From NCBI RefSeq assembly GCF_009806555.1, contig NZ_VUOK01000003.1, forward strand, positions 1 to 64,000: a stretch of 64,000 nt of DNA, written 5' to 3'. Positions 1 through 8,749 of this stretch are shown here, in pieces (the stretch's first letter is position 1; the number at the start of each line of letters is the position of its first letter). This stretch comes from Methylobacterium sp. 2A. Its GTDB lineage: Bacteria > Pseudomonadota > Alphaproteobacteria > Rhizobiales > Beijerinckiaceae. The notes beneath the pieces were generated by a model, which was not told where the DNA came from, ran no database searches, and saw only the letters and a program-made list of their open reading frames with translations. The translations under genes and the position numbers were made by a program.

Positions 1-84
1 CAGCAGTTCGCCCAAGTCGTGACGGGCGGTGTAGTCGCGCGGGTCCCGAACCGCGCGCAGGATGAGCAGAAGATCCTCGACCAT
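1..84 (-). CDS. N-terminal fragment of an unidentified protein, cut by window edge
   Basis: A start codon at 84 on the minus strand is preceded by a strong GGGAGGGA ribosome binding site about 7 bases upstream. The frame stays open to base 1, giving 28 residues that begin MVEDLLLILRAVRDPRDY. Nothing in these residues identifies a family. The good binding site and the same direction as the PdxA2 operon argue for a real gene start. Confidence 0.5.
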   Translation of the reverse strand, partial: MVEDLLLILRAVRDPRDYTARHDLGELL

Positions 85-166
85 GACCAGTCCCTCCCAG
101 GGGGAAGACGTGGTCAGAGTCGATCGCCGATGACAGAGCAACTGCCAATCTACTCATATGCAATCG

Positions 167-189
167 CCCTCCCCCACAGGGGGGGAGGG
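167..189. repeat. GC-rich hairpin downstream of pdxA2
   Basis: CCCTCCCCC (167-175) can pair with GGGGGAGGG (181-189). The hairpin lies just past the pdxA2 stop and could terminate the minus-strand transcript. Its sequence resembles the terminal hairpins of the 109-bp inverted-repeat element seen at 14495 and 63471, so it may be a lone end of that family. There is no strong T run. Confidence 0.45.
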
Positions 190-209
190 AAGGGCGTGGA
201 TCCGCTGGC

Positions 210-1234
<1,025 letters not shown>

Positions 1235-1238
<4 letters not shown>

Positions 1239-2338
1239 GCGTCGCTCCTGTCGGGCGTGAAACCGTTGTGATGGAGTAGATCGCGCCAGACGGTCTGCGT
1301 TCCGAACGCGCCGGATTTCGAGATCACCGCGAGCCCGTCCCAGCGCCCGCCCCGGAGGGTCGAGCGCGGCAAACCGGGGGCGATCTGGCCGGTGACATCG
1401 AGGCGTTCGACCCGGAGCGCGAGGCAGAGCGCCTTGAGCGTCTCGCCGCCGGCCACCAGAAGCGTGCCGGGCTTCGGGATCCGCTCGACCACGCCCGCGA
1501 AGGTCTCGGCGATCCGCGCGGCGGCGGCCTCCCGGGCGGTGCCTTCGGGCAGGGCGAGGCTTGCCAGCACGACACCGTCCCGGGCGAGGCGTTCGCCGAC
1601 CGCGTCGGCATGGTCCGCCGCCTCCGGCGAGAGGACGAGGCGGTGGGGCCCGCAGGCGTCGAGCTGCGCCGCGGTCTCCGGCCGGTCGGAGCCGAACAGG
1701 CCGAGCACCGGCCCGGTGAGGCGATCGTCGCCGGGCGCCGCGACGCCCTGCGCCAGGGCCGCCGCGAGGCCGCCGCTGCCGCACCAGAGCACCGGCCCCT
1801 CCCGGCCGAGTTCGGCGATGCGGGCCAGATCGTCGTCGTGCGACGCATCGTAGACCACCACGCCCGCCACGGGACCGTCGGCGAGCGTGGCCCGGCGCGC
1901 CGGCAGGCCCACCGCCCGCAAGGCCTCGGCGATGTCGCCGGAGACCGGTTCCCAGCCACCGTCACGCCGGGCACGCTGTCGGCCCCCCTCCGTGCGCCGC
2001 CCCTGGTATGGGAAGGCGGGCGCCACGATGCAGCGTGCCCAGGCGCCGAGGCGCATCACCGCAGCGAGTTCCGCCGCCCAGGGGCCGCGCAGCAGGCTGT
2101 CGACCTTCTTGAAGGCGATGTCGGCCTCCCGAAGGCGCGGCGCGAGATCCCCGACGATCCGGCCGGCCTCCGCGGGCGAGACTTCCCGGGTGCCGGAATC
2201 GATCGCGAGGCACCCGGAGCCGGCTTCCGGCAGGATCTCCGGCCACGCCACCGGGATCGGCCCGCACAGGCCGGTGAAGCCGGCGGCGGTGTCGAGGGTG
2301 CCGGTCAGGTCGTCGGCGATGAGGCGCAGGCGGGTCAT
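1235..2338 (-). CDS. DUF1537 four-carbon acid sugar kinase
   Basis: The 367-residue product begins MTRLRLIADDLTGTLDTAAG, the hallmark N-terminus of the DUF1537 family. Members phosphorylate four-carbon sugar acids such as D-threonate and D-erythronate. The conserved FKKVDSLLRGPW segment lies near residue 75, and a C-terminal nucleotide-binding part includes VAGGETLKAL. The length is slightly short for the family (about 400-430). The gene overlaps pdxA2 by four bases and should make the phosphorylated substrate of that enzyme. The exact substrate (threonate, erythronate or another acid) is not readable from the sequence. Confidence 0.87.
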
Positions 2339-2350
2339 GGCACGGGGGAT

Positions 2351-2364
2351 AAGGTTACAACCTT
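2351..2364. promoter_or_regulatory. Candidate GntR operator before the DUF1537-pdxA2 operon
   Basis: AAGGTTACAACCTT is a perfect 6-2-6 inverted repeat 13 bases upstream of the kinase start. Nine bases of its complementary form, AAGGTTGTA, recur at 4113-4121 between the GntR gene and kdgT. A shared site in both promoters suggests common control by the adjacent GntR protein. Confidence 0.5.
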
Positions 2365-2604
2365 CGCGCAGTCCTGATCGGGCGCCGACCCGTCTTTTGC
2401 GCAGACGGCAGGCTCGCGGATCACCGCCCCGGTAGTGTGGCCGCCGCCGGGATCGGAGAGGCGATCGATAAGGCCATTTGCGGCGCTTATCATGGGATCT
2501 GTCGCAGTGGCATATCGGTACTTGTTGTGAAGTTGTTTGGCCGATACGCCCGACCTGCGCTGCGGGTCAAGGAATGGCGCCGATAGAATGGTGGCTGAAA
2601 TCTC

Positions 2605-2940
2605 TCAGCGCGTCCGCGGAACGGCGGTGATGAGACGCCACGCAACACCGTCGTAGAGCTGCCACACCGTTCGAATGGTGGGACGGCGCCCATCAGGCGC
2701 GAGGATCGAACCCTCGCAGATCAGACGGATCCGCCCGGCCACCTCAGTTCCGTGCATCTGCAGGTCGTGCGCGGTATGATGGGCCAGCAACGCTTCGGCC
2801 AGTTGCATCGGCCGCGACGGGTGGAACCCGAAGGCGAGGAAATACCGGGCTTTCGGACCGCCCTTCGGGTGGTCAACGTTCAGCAGGTAATGGGCGATCT
2901 TCTCCTCGGGGACCTCGAACGGCGGCTGTCGATCGCGGCA
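2605..2940 (-). CDS. DUF6883 domain protein, start unresolved
   Basis: From about 2922 downward the frame encodes a recognisable DUF6883-type sequence starting PPFEVPEEKIAHYLL, with TVWQLYDGVAWRLITAVP at the end. No ATG or GTG opens this frame near the domain boundary. The open frame continues upstream only by running out of frame through the DUF4926 gene. The 5' boundary given is therefore an estimate. A one-base frameshift separating this domain from a start inside the upstream gene is the simplest explanation. DUF6883 and DUF4926 proteins are frequent neighbours, and the function of the pair is not established. Confidence 0.5.
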   Translation of the reverse strand, partial: CRDRQPPFEVPEEKIAHYLLNVDHPKGGPKARYFLAFGFHPSRPMQLAEALLAHHTAHDLQMHGTEVAGRIRLICEGSILAPDGRRPTIRTVWQLYDGVAWRLITAVPRTR

Positions 2941-3184
2941 CCGAGCGCCCGATCCGCTCGATCCGCGCGGCCTCCACGGTCGCCAGGGCGCCCATCGGTT
3001 CGGGGAATTCGACCTCGTAGGCTTCGCCCAAACCCCAGACGGCCACCACGGTCCCTTCGCTGCCGGCGGACATGATGTCCCCGTCATCGGTGACGACATC
3101 CGAGAGCAGGCGCACGTCGTCGAGTTCCCGGATGGCGCCGCCGGGCTGGTCCTTCCTCAGCAGGTATACGGCCTCGACCGACAT
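2873..3184 (-). CDS. DUF4926 domain protein
   Basis: The first 75 or so residues (MSVEAVYLLRKDQPGGAI to ALATVEAARIERIG) match the small SH3-like DUF4926 fold, including the SAGSEGTVVAVWG and YEVEFPEP segments. The remaining 25 residues, arginine- and proline-rich, are out of frame across the start of the DUF6883 sequence. They look like read-through after a lost stop or an indel. The gene sits upstream of the DUF6883 sequence on the same strand and about 50 bases below the GntR gene. Its function is unknown. Confidence 0.55.
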   Translation of the reverse strand: MSVEAVYLLRKDQPGGAIRELDDVRLLSDVVTDDGDIMSAGSEGTVVAVWGLGEAYEVEFPEPMGALATVEAARIERIGRSVPRSTAAVRGPRGEDRPLPAER

Positions 3185-3232
3185 GGCCGCATTCTGCCGC
3201 GCCTCCGACCGACCCGCAAGCCGCTCTGGACT

Positions 3233-4012
3233 CTACATCGACAGATCGAGCAGCCGCCCCTCGAACAGCCGATCACGGGACGCGCGGATATGGGCGGTCA
3301 TGCGGGCCTGGGCGGCCTCGGCCTCGCCGTCGCGGATCGCCGCGAAGATCCCGTGATGCTCCTCCAGCACGCCCTGCAGACCCGAGCGCGGACCCAGTAG
3401 CGCGAGGCCGTGGATCTTCATGCCCACCGCCACGTGCGATTGCAGGGCCTGCAGGGAGGCCGCGTAATAGTGGTTGTTCGAGGCCACCGCGACCGCGTGA
3501 TGGAAGGCGAAGTCGGCATCCTCCCGGTGCTGCTCCCGGCGGGTGGCCGCGGCCAGCAGATCGAGGGCCGCCGCGATCCGGTCGAGGGCCGCGGCGTCGC
3601 GGCGCGTGGCGGCGTGGAAGGCCGCGTCCGGCTCCAGGGTCAGGCGGAACTCGTAGCAGCGCTGGATATCGGCGATGCTTTCCACCGGCGCGAAGCCCGG
3701 GGCAGGGCCGGATTCCTCGCGGGGACGGACGAAACTGCCGGCCCCCTGCCGCGAGACGATCGTGCCCTCCCGGCGCAGCCGGTCCAGGGCGGCCCGCACC
3801 ACTGGCCGCGAGACCTGGAACCGGCCCGCGAGGTCGTGCTCGCTCGGCAGGCGGGCATGGGCCGGATAGGTTCCGTTGGCGATGCCGGCGAGGATCGCGT
3901 CGTAGATGCCGTCCGACCGGGATGCGGGCCGGACGGGGGCCGCCTTCGCCACCGTGGCACGGCCCGCTTCCGGGCCGGGGGCCTCCGCGCGGCCAAGCAG
4001 GGTTGACGACAT
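3233..4012 (-). CDS. GntR/FadR-family transcriptional regulator
   Basis: The 259-residue protein has an N-terminal winged helix-turn-helix (about residues 33-100, with ARLPSEHDLAGRFQVSRPVV and GTIVSRQGAGSFVRP). It is followed by an all-helical FCD ligand domain (about 115-245) with FAFHHAVAVASNNHYY and EEHHGIFAAI. These are features of the FadR subfamily. The gene diverges from kdgT across a 174-base gap that contains inverted repeats, so it probably controls itself, kdgT and the DUF1537-pdxA2 operon. The inducer is presumably a sugar acid or its phosphate. Confidence 0.88.
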   Translation of the reverse strand: MSSTLLGRAEAPGPEAGRATVAKAAPVRPASRSDGIYDAILAGIANGTYPAHARLPSEHDLAGRFQVSRPVVRAALDRLRREGTIVSRQGAGSFVRPREESGPAPGFAPVESIADIQRCYEFRLTLEPDAAFHAATRRDAAALDRIAAALDLLAAATRREQHREDADFAFHHAVAVASNNHYYAASLQALQSHVAVGMKIHGLALLGPRSGLQGVLEEHHGIFAAIRDGEAEAAQARMTAHIRASRDRLFEGRLLDLSM

Positions 4013-4065
4013 CCGGGGTGACCTCCGTGCGCTTCGTCGGCCAAGTCATCGACGCGACCACCCGA

Positions 4066-4121
4066 TTGTCAACAAGTCGGCACTTGTCCGCCATGTTGCG
4101 CGTACTTGTCGAAAGGTTGTA
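4066..4121. promoter_or_regulatory. Operator cluster between gntR and kdgT
   Basis: ACAAGT-CGGC-ACTTGT (4072-4087) is a perfect 6-4-6 inverted repeat. It overlaps TTGT-CA-ACAA (4066-4075). A further ACTTGTC half-site is at 4104-4110, and AAGGTTGTA at 4113-4121 matches the candidate site before the DUF1537 gene. The dyads are typical in size for FadR-type regulators and lie in the divergent promoter region. Which dyad is bound is not known. Confidence 0.55.
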
Positions 4122-4186
4122 GCAGGCGCCGGGGGGACGATTTCAGGTGGCGGGCCCGGGACAGGAGCCGCACCGGAGGACCTCCC

Positions 4187-5197
4187 ATGCAGATTCCGAT
4201 CAAGCGCTCGCTGGAGCGCGTTCCGGGCGGCCTGATGGTGGTGCCGCTGTTCCTCGGCGCGATCCTCCACACCCTGTTCCCGAACACCGCGACCTTCTTC
4301 GGCTCGTTCACCGGCGCGCTGTTCAACGGCGCCCTGCCGATCCTGGCGGTGTTCTTCGTCTGCATGGGCGCGGGCATCGACTTCCGCGCCGCCCCGGCGA
4401 TCGCCCGCAAGGGCGGCGTCCTGCTGGCCGCCAAGGTCGGCGTCGCGGCGATCCTCGGCGTGGTGTTCGGCCATCTCCTCGGTGAATCCCCGGTCGTGGG
4501 CGGGGCCTTCGCGGGGCTCTCGACGCTCGCGATCGTCGCCGCCATGAACGACACCAACGGCGGCCTCTACCTCGCCCTGATGGGCCAGTTCGGCCGCCCG
4601 AAGGATGCGGGCGCCTACGCGATCATGAGCCTCGAATCCGGCCCGTTCCTCACCATGGTGACGCTGGGGCTCGCGGGTCTCTCCGCCTTCCCGTGGCCGA
4701 CGCTGGTCGGCAGCATCCTGCCGCTGCTGATCGGCATGGTGCTGGGCAACCTCGACCGCGACATGCGCGCCTTCCTGTCGGGCGCCGCGCCGGTGATGAT
4801 CCCGTTCTTCGCCTTCGCGCTGGGCTTCGGGCTCGACCTCGCCAAGATCTGGCAGGCGGGCCTCCTGGGGATCGGGCTCGGCGTCGCCGTGGTGGCGGTG
4901 ACGGGGGCGGTCCTGTTCGTGGCCGACCGGCTGACGGGGGGCAACGGGGTGGCGGGCGTCGCGGCCGCCTCCACGGCGGGCAACGCCGCCGCCGTCCCGG
5001 CGATCATCGCGGCCGCCAACCCGGCCTACGCGGAGGCCGCCGGCCCCGCCACGGTGCTGGTGGCGGCGAGCGTCGTGGTCTCGGCGCTGCTGGTGCCGCT
5101 GCTCACCGCCTTCGTGGCCGCCCGGGTGCGGCAGGACGGGGAGCCGTCCGGGCCGCTGCTCGACCCCGCGGTGCGGCCCGCGACGCCCCGGCCCTGA
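4187..5197 (+). CDS. kdgT: KdgT-type 2-keto-3-deoxygluconate/sugar-acid permease
   Basis: The start ATG at 4187 has a GGAGGA binding site at 4175-4180. The 336-residue product is an integral membrane protein beginning [20 protein letters not shown], with about ten hydrophobic helices. The early [20 protein letters not shown] and the central [19 protein letters not shown] are typical of KdgT secondary transporters, which import 2-keto-3-deoxygluconate or related acids with protons. Next to the DUF1537 kinase and PdxA2 it more likely carries a four-carbon sugar acid. It diverges from the GntR gene. Confidence 0.87.
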   Translation: MQIPIKRSLERVPGGLMVVPLFLGAILHTLFPNTATFFGSFTGALFNGALPILAVFFVCMGAGIDFRAAPAIARKGGVLLAAKVGVAAILGVVFGHLLGESPVVGGAFAGLSTLAIVAAMNDTNGGLYLALMGQFGRPKDAGAYAIMSLESGPFLTMVTLGLAGLSAFPWPTLVGSILPLLIGMVLGNLDRDMRAFLSGAAPVMIPFFAFALGFGLDLAKIWQAGLLGIGLGVAVVAVTGAVLFVADRLTGGNGVAGVAAASTAGNAAAVPAIIAAANPAYAEAAGPATVLVAASVVVSALLVPLLTAFVAARVRQDGEPSGPLLDPAVRPATPRP

Positions 5198-5296
5198 TCC
5201 TTCCACAGGCGCGCATCGGCCCGGCAACCGAAGACGGTGACGCCCGGTTGTCCCGGTAGACGGCGCGGCACAGCGACAGACCGGAGCGGGCACACC

Positions 5297-5467
5297 ATGT
5301 CCACCGAAGCCAGAGGCAAGACGCATATCGACATCCATGACCGCGCCACCCGCGCGGTCTGGGCCCAGCGCTTCGGCGTGAGCGAGGAGCGGCTGCGCAA
5401 GGCGGTGACGATGGTGGGGAGCCGCATCACCAGCGTGGCGGCCTATCTCGACAGGCCGGCGCCCTGA
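5297..5467 (+). CDS. DUF3606 small protein
   Basis: A 56-residue protein starting MSTEARGKTHIDIHDRATRA, with the DUF3606 pattern of a polar N-terminus followed by WAQRFGVSEERLRKAV. The later part resembles a short helix-turn-helix. DUF3606 proteins are common in Rhizobiales and have no established function. The ATG at 5297 is chosen because the family match begins there, not at the upstream in-frame start. Confidence 0.7.
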   Translation: MSTEARGKTHIDIHDRATRAVWAQRFGVSEERLRKAVTMVGSRITSVAAYLDRPAP

Positions 5468-5484
5468 GCGGGGCCGGCCTCGCC

Positions 5485-5787
5485 ATGAAATCCGATACCT
5501 ATCCGCCTCCGGAAGCGACCGCCCCGGAGCAGCCGCCCCATGTTTCGGAATCACCGGCCGTGTCCGACGACAAGACCGTGCCTTCCCCCGCACCTTCCGC
5601 TCCGGCCCCGGACGCCATCACGTTCGAGCAGATCCGTGAGCGCGCCTACGAATTGTGGGAGCGCAACCACCGGCCGGAGGGATTCGAGATCGAGTTCTGG
5701 CTCCTGGCCGAGCGGGAATTGCGCAAGGAGCGCGAGCGGCGGAAGGCCCATGAGGCGCCGGCCGCTTCCGAGCCACCGGCGCAATAG
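5485..5787 (+). CDS. DUF2934 domain protein
   Basis: A 100-residue soluble protein with a proline- and alanine-rich first half. The DUF2934 core near residues 47-88 reads FEQIRERAYELWERNHRPEG and continues into EFWLLAERELRKERERR. The family is widespread in Rhizobiales with no known role. The gene follows the DUF3606 gene by 17 bases, so the two are probably co-transcribed. Confidence 0.72.
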   Translation: MKSDTYPPPEATAPEQPPHVSESPAVSDDKTVPSPAPSAPAPDAITFEQIRERAYELWERNHRPEGFEIEFWLLAERELRKERERRKAHEAPAASEPPAQ

Positions 5788-5883
5788 CGACGTCCCCTCT
5801 CTGGCGTGTACCTTGCGACGCGGCATGAAAGGTCGCCGACGCCGTCCGCGATCCGATGACCGGTCGCATGACGGGAGCCCGCC

Positions 5884-6402
5884 TTGGAGACATCCGCCCT
5901 GACCCGCCGCAGCTTCACCGGACTCGGTCTCGGAGGTGCCGCGGCGGCCGCGTCCGGCGGCGTTCTGGCACAGACAGGCCCGACTTCGTCAGCGGCCTCC
6001 GGCAAACCCGCGCCCCTCACCACCGCCCCGGTCTCGCAGGCCGGGCTCGGCCCGCGCCTGACGCTGCACGCCATCGACAATTTCCATGGCACCCCGGCCG
6101 CCGGCATGGTCTGCGACCTCGCCTGGCGCGAGGGCGACACCCTCACGCCGATCAAGACCGTCACCACCGGCGCCAACGGCCGGCCGGCCGAGCCGCTGCT
6201 GACGGATGCCGCCCTGCGGCCCGGCCCTTACGAGCTGCTGCTGCATCTCGGCGCCTATTTCGCCGCCCGCGGCGTGAGCCTGCCGAGCCCGAACTTCCTC
6301 GATCGCGTGCCGATCCGGTTCCGGATCCGGGACGCGGGCCAGCGCCACCATCTGCCGGTGCTGTTCACGCCCTGGGGCTATTCCTACTATCGCGGCAGCT
6401 GA
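5884..6402 (+). CDS. Tat-exported 5-hydroxyisourate hydrolase-like (transthyretin-like) protein
   Basis: The protein (172 residues from a TTG start) opens with a twin-arginine signal, LTRRSFTGLGLGGAAAAAS, then a 110-residue transthyretin-like domain. The three catalytic positions of HIU hydrolases are kept: His in LTLHAIDNFHG, Arg in GANGRPAE, His in RHHLPVLF. The C-terminus ends in the diagnostic YRGS. HIU hydrolases convert 5-hydroxyisourate to OHCU in urate breakdown. An exported copy directly before a cytoplasmic paralogue is unusual and suggests a periplasmic step or a different substrate. The start is a guess, because TTG is the only codon that keeps the whole signal. Confidence 0.78.
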   Translation: METSALTRRSFTGLGLGGAAAAASGGVLAQTGPTSSAASGKPAPLTTAPVSQAGLGPRLTLHAIDNFHGTPAAGMVCDLAWREGDTLTPIKTVTTGANGRPAEPLLTDAALRPGPYELLLHLGAYFAARGVSLPSPNFLDRVPIRFRIRDAGQRHHLPVLFTPWGYSYYRGS

Positions 6403-6422
6403 CCGCATCAGGACAGGATTCC

Positions 6423-6791
6423 ATGGCCGGCATCTCGACCCATGTCCTCGATACCGATCGCGGGCGCCCCGCCGCGGGGATCCGCATCGACTTCTCGGTC
6501 CTGGAGGGCGAGACATCGGAGGGCGAAACGTGGCGGCTCGTGAAGAGCGTGGTCACGAACGCGGACGGCCGCACCGACCAGCCGATCCTGGCACCGAGCG
6601 AGGCGAAGGTCGGCCAGTATCAGCTAGTCTTCCACGTCGATGATTATTTCCGGGATCGCCCGGGCACCGCGGAGGCCGACATCTTCATCGACAACCCGGT
6701 GGTGCGCTTCGCGATCTTCGATCCCGCGCAGCATTATCACGTGCCGATGCTGTGCGCGCCCGGCAGCTTCACCACCTATCGCGGCAGCTGA
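6423..6791 (+). CDS. uraH: 5-hydroxyisourate hydrolase
   Basis: This 122-residue protein starts MAGISTHVLDTDRGRPAAGI and ends TTYRGS. It has the catalytic His (STHVLD), Arg (NADGRTD) and His (HYHVPML) of HIU hydrolase. There is no signal peptide, so it acts in the cytoplasm. It lies 20 bases after the exported paralogue and 4 bases before the OHCU decarboxylase gene, forming a urate-degradation unit. No uricase is in the window. Confidence 0.88.
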   Translation: MAGISTHVLDTDRGRPAAGIRIDFSVLEGETSEGETWRLVKSVVTNADGRTDQPILAPSEAKVGQYQLVFHVDDYFRDRPGTAEADIFIDNPVVRFAIFDPAQHYHVPMLCAPGSFTTYRGS

Positions 6792-6795
6792 GGCC

Positions 6796-7305
6796 GTGCC
6801 CGACCTCGCCACCGTCAACCGGATGGAAGAGGCCGCCTTCGTGGCCCTGCTCGGGGGCGTGTTCGAGCACGCCGCCTGGGTGGCCCGGGCCGTCGCGCCG
6901 CAGCGGCCCTTCGCCGGTCTCGCCGACCTGCACGCGGCGATGATGCGGGCCCTGCGCGCCGCGCCCGCGGACGCGCAGCTGACCTTCCTCAACGGCCATC
7001 CGGAACTCGCCGGACCCGAGGCGCGGGCGCGGGTCCTGACGGCCGATTCGGCGAGCGAGCAGGGCAGCGCCGGGCTCGACCGCATGGCGGAGGCCGAGGC
7101 GGCGGCCTTCGCGCGGCTGAACGCGGCCTACCGCGCCCGGTTCGGCTTCCCGTTCATCATCGCGGTGCGGGGGCGCGGCCGGGCCGAGATCCTTACGGTG
7201 TTCGAGGCGCGGCTCGGCCGGGATCCGGCGGCCGAGCGGGAGACCGCGCTGGCGGAAGTCGCGCAGATCACCCGCATGCGGCTGGACCGTCTGATCGACG
7301 CCTGA
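6796..7305 (+). CDS. uraD: OHCU decarboxylase
   Basis: From a GTG at 6796 the gene encodes 169 residues of the 2-oxo-4-hydroxy-4-carboxy-5-ureidoimidazoline decarboxylase family. Typical segments are FVALLGGVFEHAAWVA, LTFLNGHPELAG (with the catalytic His) and FGFPFIIAVRG. The enzyme gives S-allantoin after HIU hydrolase. It follows uraH by four bases, which supports the GTG start. An internal ATG eight codons later (MEEAAF) is the alternative. Confidence 0.87.
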   Translation: MPDLATVNRMEEAAFVALLGGVFEHAAWVARAVAPQRPFAGLADLHAAMMRALRAAPADAQLTFLNGHPELAGPEARARVLTADSASEQGSAGLDRMAEAEAAAFARLNAAYRARFGFPFIIAVRGRGRAEILTVFEARLGRDPAAERETALAEVAQITRMRLDRLIDA

Positions 7306-7321
7306 CCGCGCCTGCGGCGGC

Positions 7322-8563
7322 TCAGGCGACCGCCGACCGCGCGTCCTTGATGGCCGCCTCGAAGGCGATGAACGCGGTGGTCGCCTCGTCCCAGGCCTGA
7401 GCGCGGACGTGGCGGAGCATCGCCGCCGCCTGCTCGCGCGCCTGCGCCAGGGGCGTCTCCACCGCGGCCGGCCGCGCCGGATTGGCGGCCACCGGCTCGG
7501 GCGGATTGTCCGCCGGACGCATGCCGACCAGGGTCGCCGCGATGGCGCGTCGCCAGGCGGCCAGATCGGCCGGAAGGCGTGCCGTATGCGCCTCCGCCTG
7601 CGCGTCATCCTGCCGGTCGAGCAGGTTGCGGCCGAGAGCCTCGATCCGCTCGAGTTCGGCCAGGGCGTCTCCGATCTCGCGGCGCGCCTTGTCGGTGCCC
7701 TCTGCGATCCGGCTGACGTTGTTGGCGATGTCGCCGGTGGCCTGGATCTGCTGGTTCAGGATCTCGGAAGCCTCCCGCATCTGCGACGCAACCGTCGCGA
7801 CGGCGCCGCTCTCGGCCTCGACGCGGGCATTGGCCCGCACCATGGCGGCGGCTCCGGTCTCGACCGCACCGCGGCTGCGCGTGACCGCGGCCTGCATGGC
7901 CGCCATCTCCTCGCGCAGGCCCGCCACGCGGGCGCGGATCTCGTCGGTCGCCTTGGCGGTCTGCGCCGACAGGGTCTTCACCTCGGCGGCGACCACCGCG
8001 AAGCCGCGGCCCGCCTCCCCGGCGCGCGCCGCCTCGATCGTGGCGTTGAGCGCCAGCAGGTTGGTCTGGGCCGAGATCGCCGCGATCGTACCGGCCATCT
8101 CCTCGATCCGCAGGGCCGCGGTCGAGAAGCTGTCGAGCCGGTTGCCGATCTCCTCGGTGCCCTCTTCGATCCCGCGCATGCCCTCGGCGGCGCGCTGGAG
8201 GTCGCCGACGCAGGTGGCGATCCCGGAGCGGGCGGTCTCGGCGGTCTCGGCGGCCGAGGCGGAGCGGGCCGCGATCTCGCCCGTGGTGGCGGCGAGTTCC
8301 TCGCTCGCGGCCGCGATCAGCCGCGCCTGCTCGGCGGTGCCCGAGGCGTCGTGGGTCATCCAGCCGATCGAGGTGCCGGCATCCGAGGCCGCAGCCGACA
8401 TGCGCGCCAGGAGCGACTGCCATTCGCGGTCGACGGTCGGGGCGGCGGCGGGCTGCGGCTCCGGCGCGGCCGTGACGATGGCCGGTGCCTGCACCGGTGC
8501 GGCGGCCTTTTGCAGGGAGCCGGACGCGCTCATCTCCGAGCGCTTGCGGTTCAGGCCGAACAT
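7322..8563 (-). CDS. Soluble methyl-accepting chemotaxis protein
   Basis: The 413-residue protein has no transmembrane segment. After a proline- and alanine-rich linker, a long coiled-coil signalling domain (about residues 60-310) contains the invariant hairpin tip [20 protein letters not shown]. The C-terminal 100 residues end in a small alanine-rich helical region. It should sense an internal signal and feed CheA/CheW. Only 17 bases separate its stop from the convergent OHCU decarboxylase stop. Confidence 0.88.
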   Translation of the reverse strand: MFGLNRKRSEMSASGSLQKAAAPVQAPAIVTAAPEPQPAAAPTVDREWQSLLARMSAAASDAGTSIGWMTHDASGTAEQARLIAAASEELAATTGEIAARSASAAETAETARSGIATCVGDLQRAAEGMRGIEEGTEEIGNRLDSFSTAALRIEEMAGTIAAISAQTNLLALNATIEAARAGEAGRGFAVVAAEVKTLSAQTAKATDEIRARVAGLREEMAAMQAAVTRSRGAVETGAAAMVRANARVEAESGAVATVASQMREASEILNQQIQATGDIANNVSRIAEGTDKARREIGDALAELERIEALGRNLLDRQDDAQAEAHTARLPADLAAWRRAIAATLVGMRPADNPPEPVAANPARPAAVETPLAQAREQAAAMLRHVRAQAWDEATTAFIAFEAAIKDARSAVA

Positions 8564-8712
8564 GCGGGGTCCTCCGATCGACGAATCGGAACCGAGCTTC
8601 GCACGGATCCTTCAACCAATGGTGAAGGCTAAACTTATCAGTTTCTTATCAATCGGAAAAATTGCTCCCTTTAGGTGGCAATTCATCCGTTGAAACTCGC
8701 TTATCGAAACGG

Positions 8713-8743
8713 GCGCCACCGGCCGTGAGGGGGCCGGTGGCGC
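8713..8743. terminator. Hairpin terminator downstream of rne
   Basis: GCGCCACCGGCC (8713-8724) pairs perfectly over 12 bases with GGCCGGTGGCGC (8732-8743), with a 7-base loop. It begins 7 bases past the rne stop. On the minus strand it is followed by CCGTTTCG, a short T run, fitting an intrinsic terminator for rne. Confidence 0.65.
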
Positions 8744-8749
8744 GCGCGC

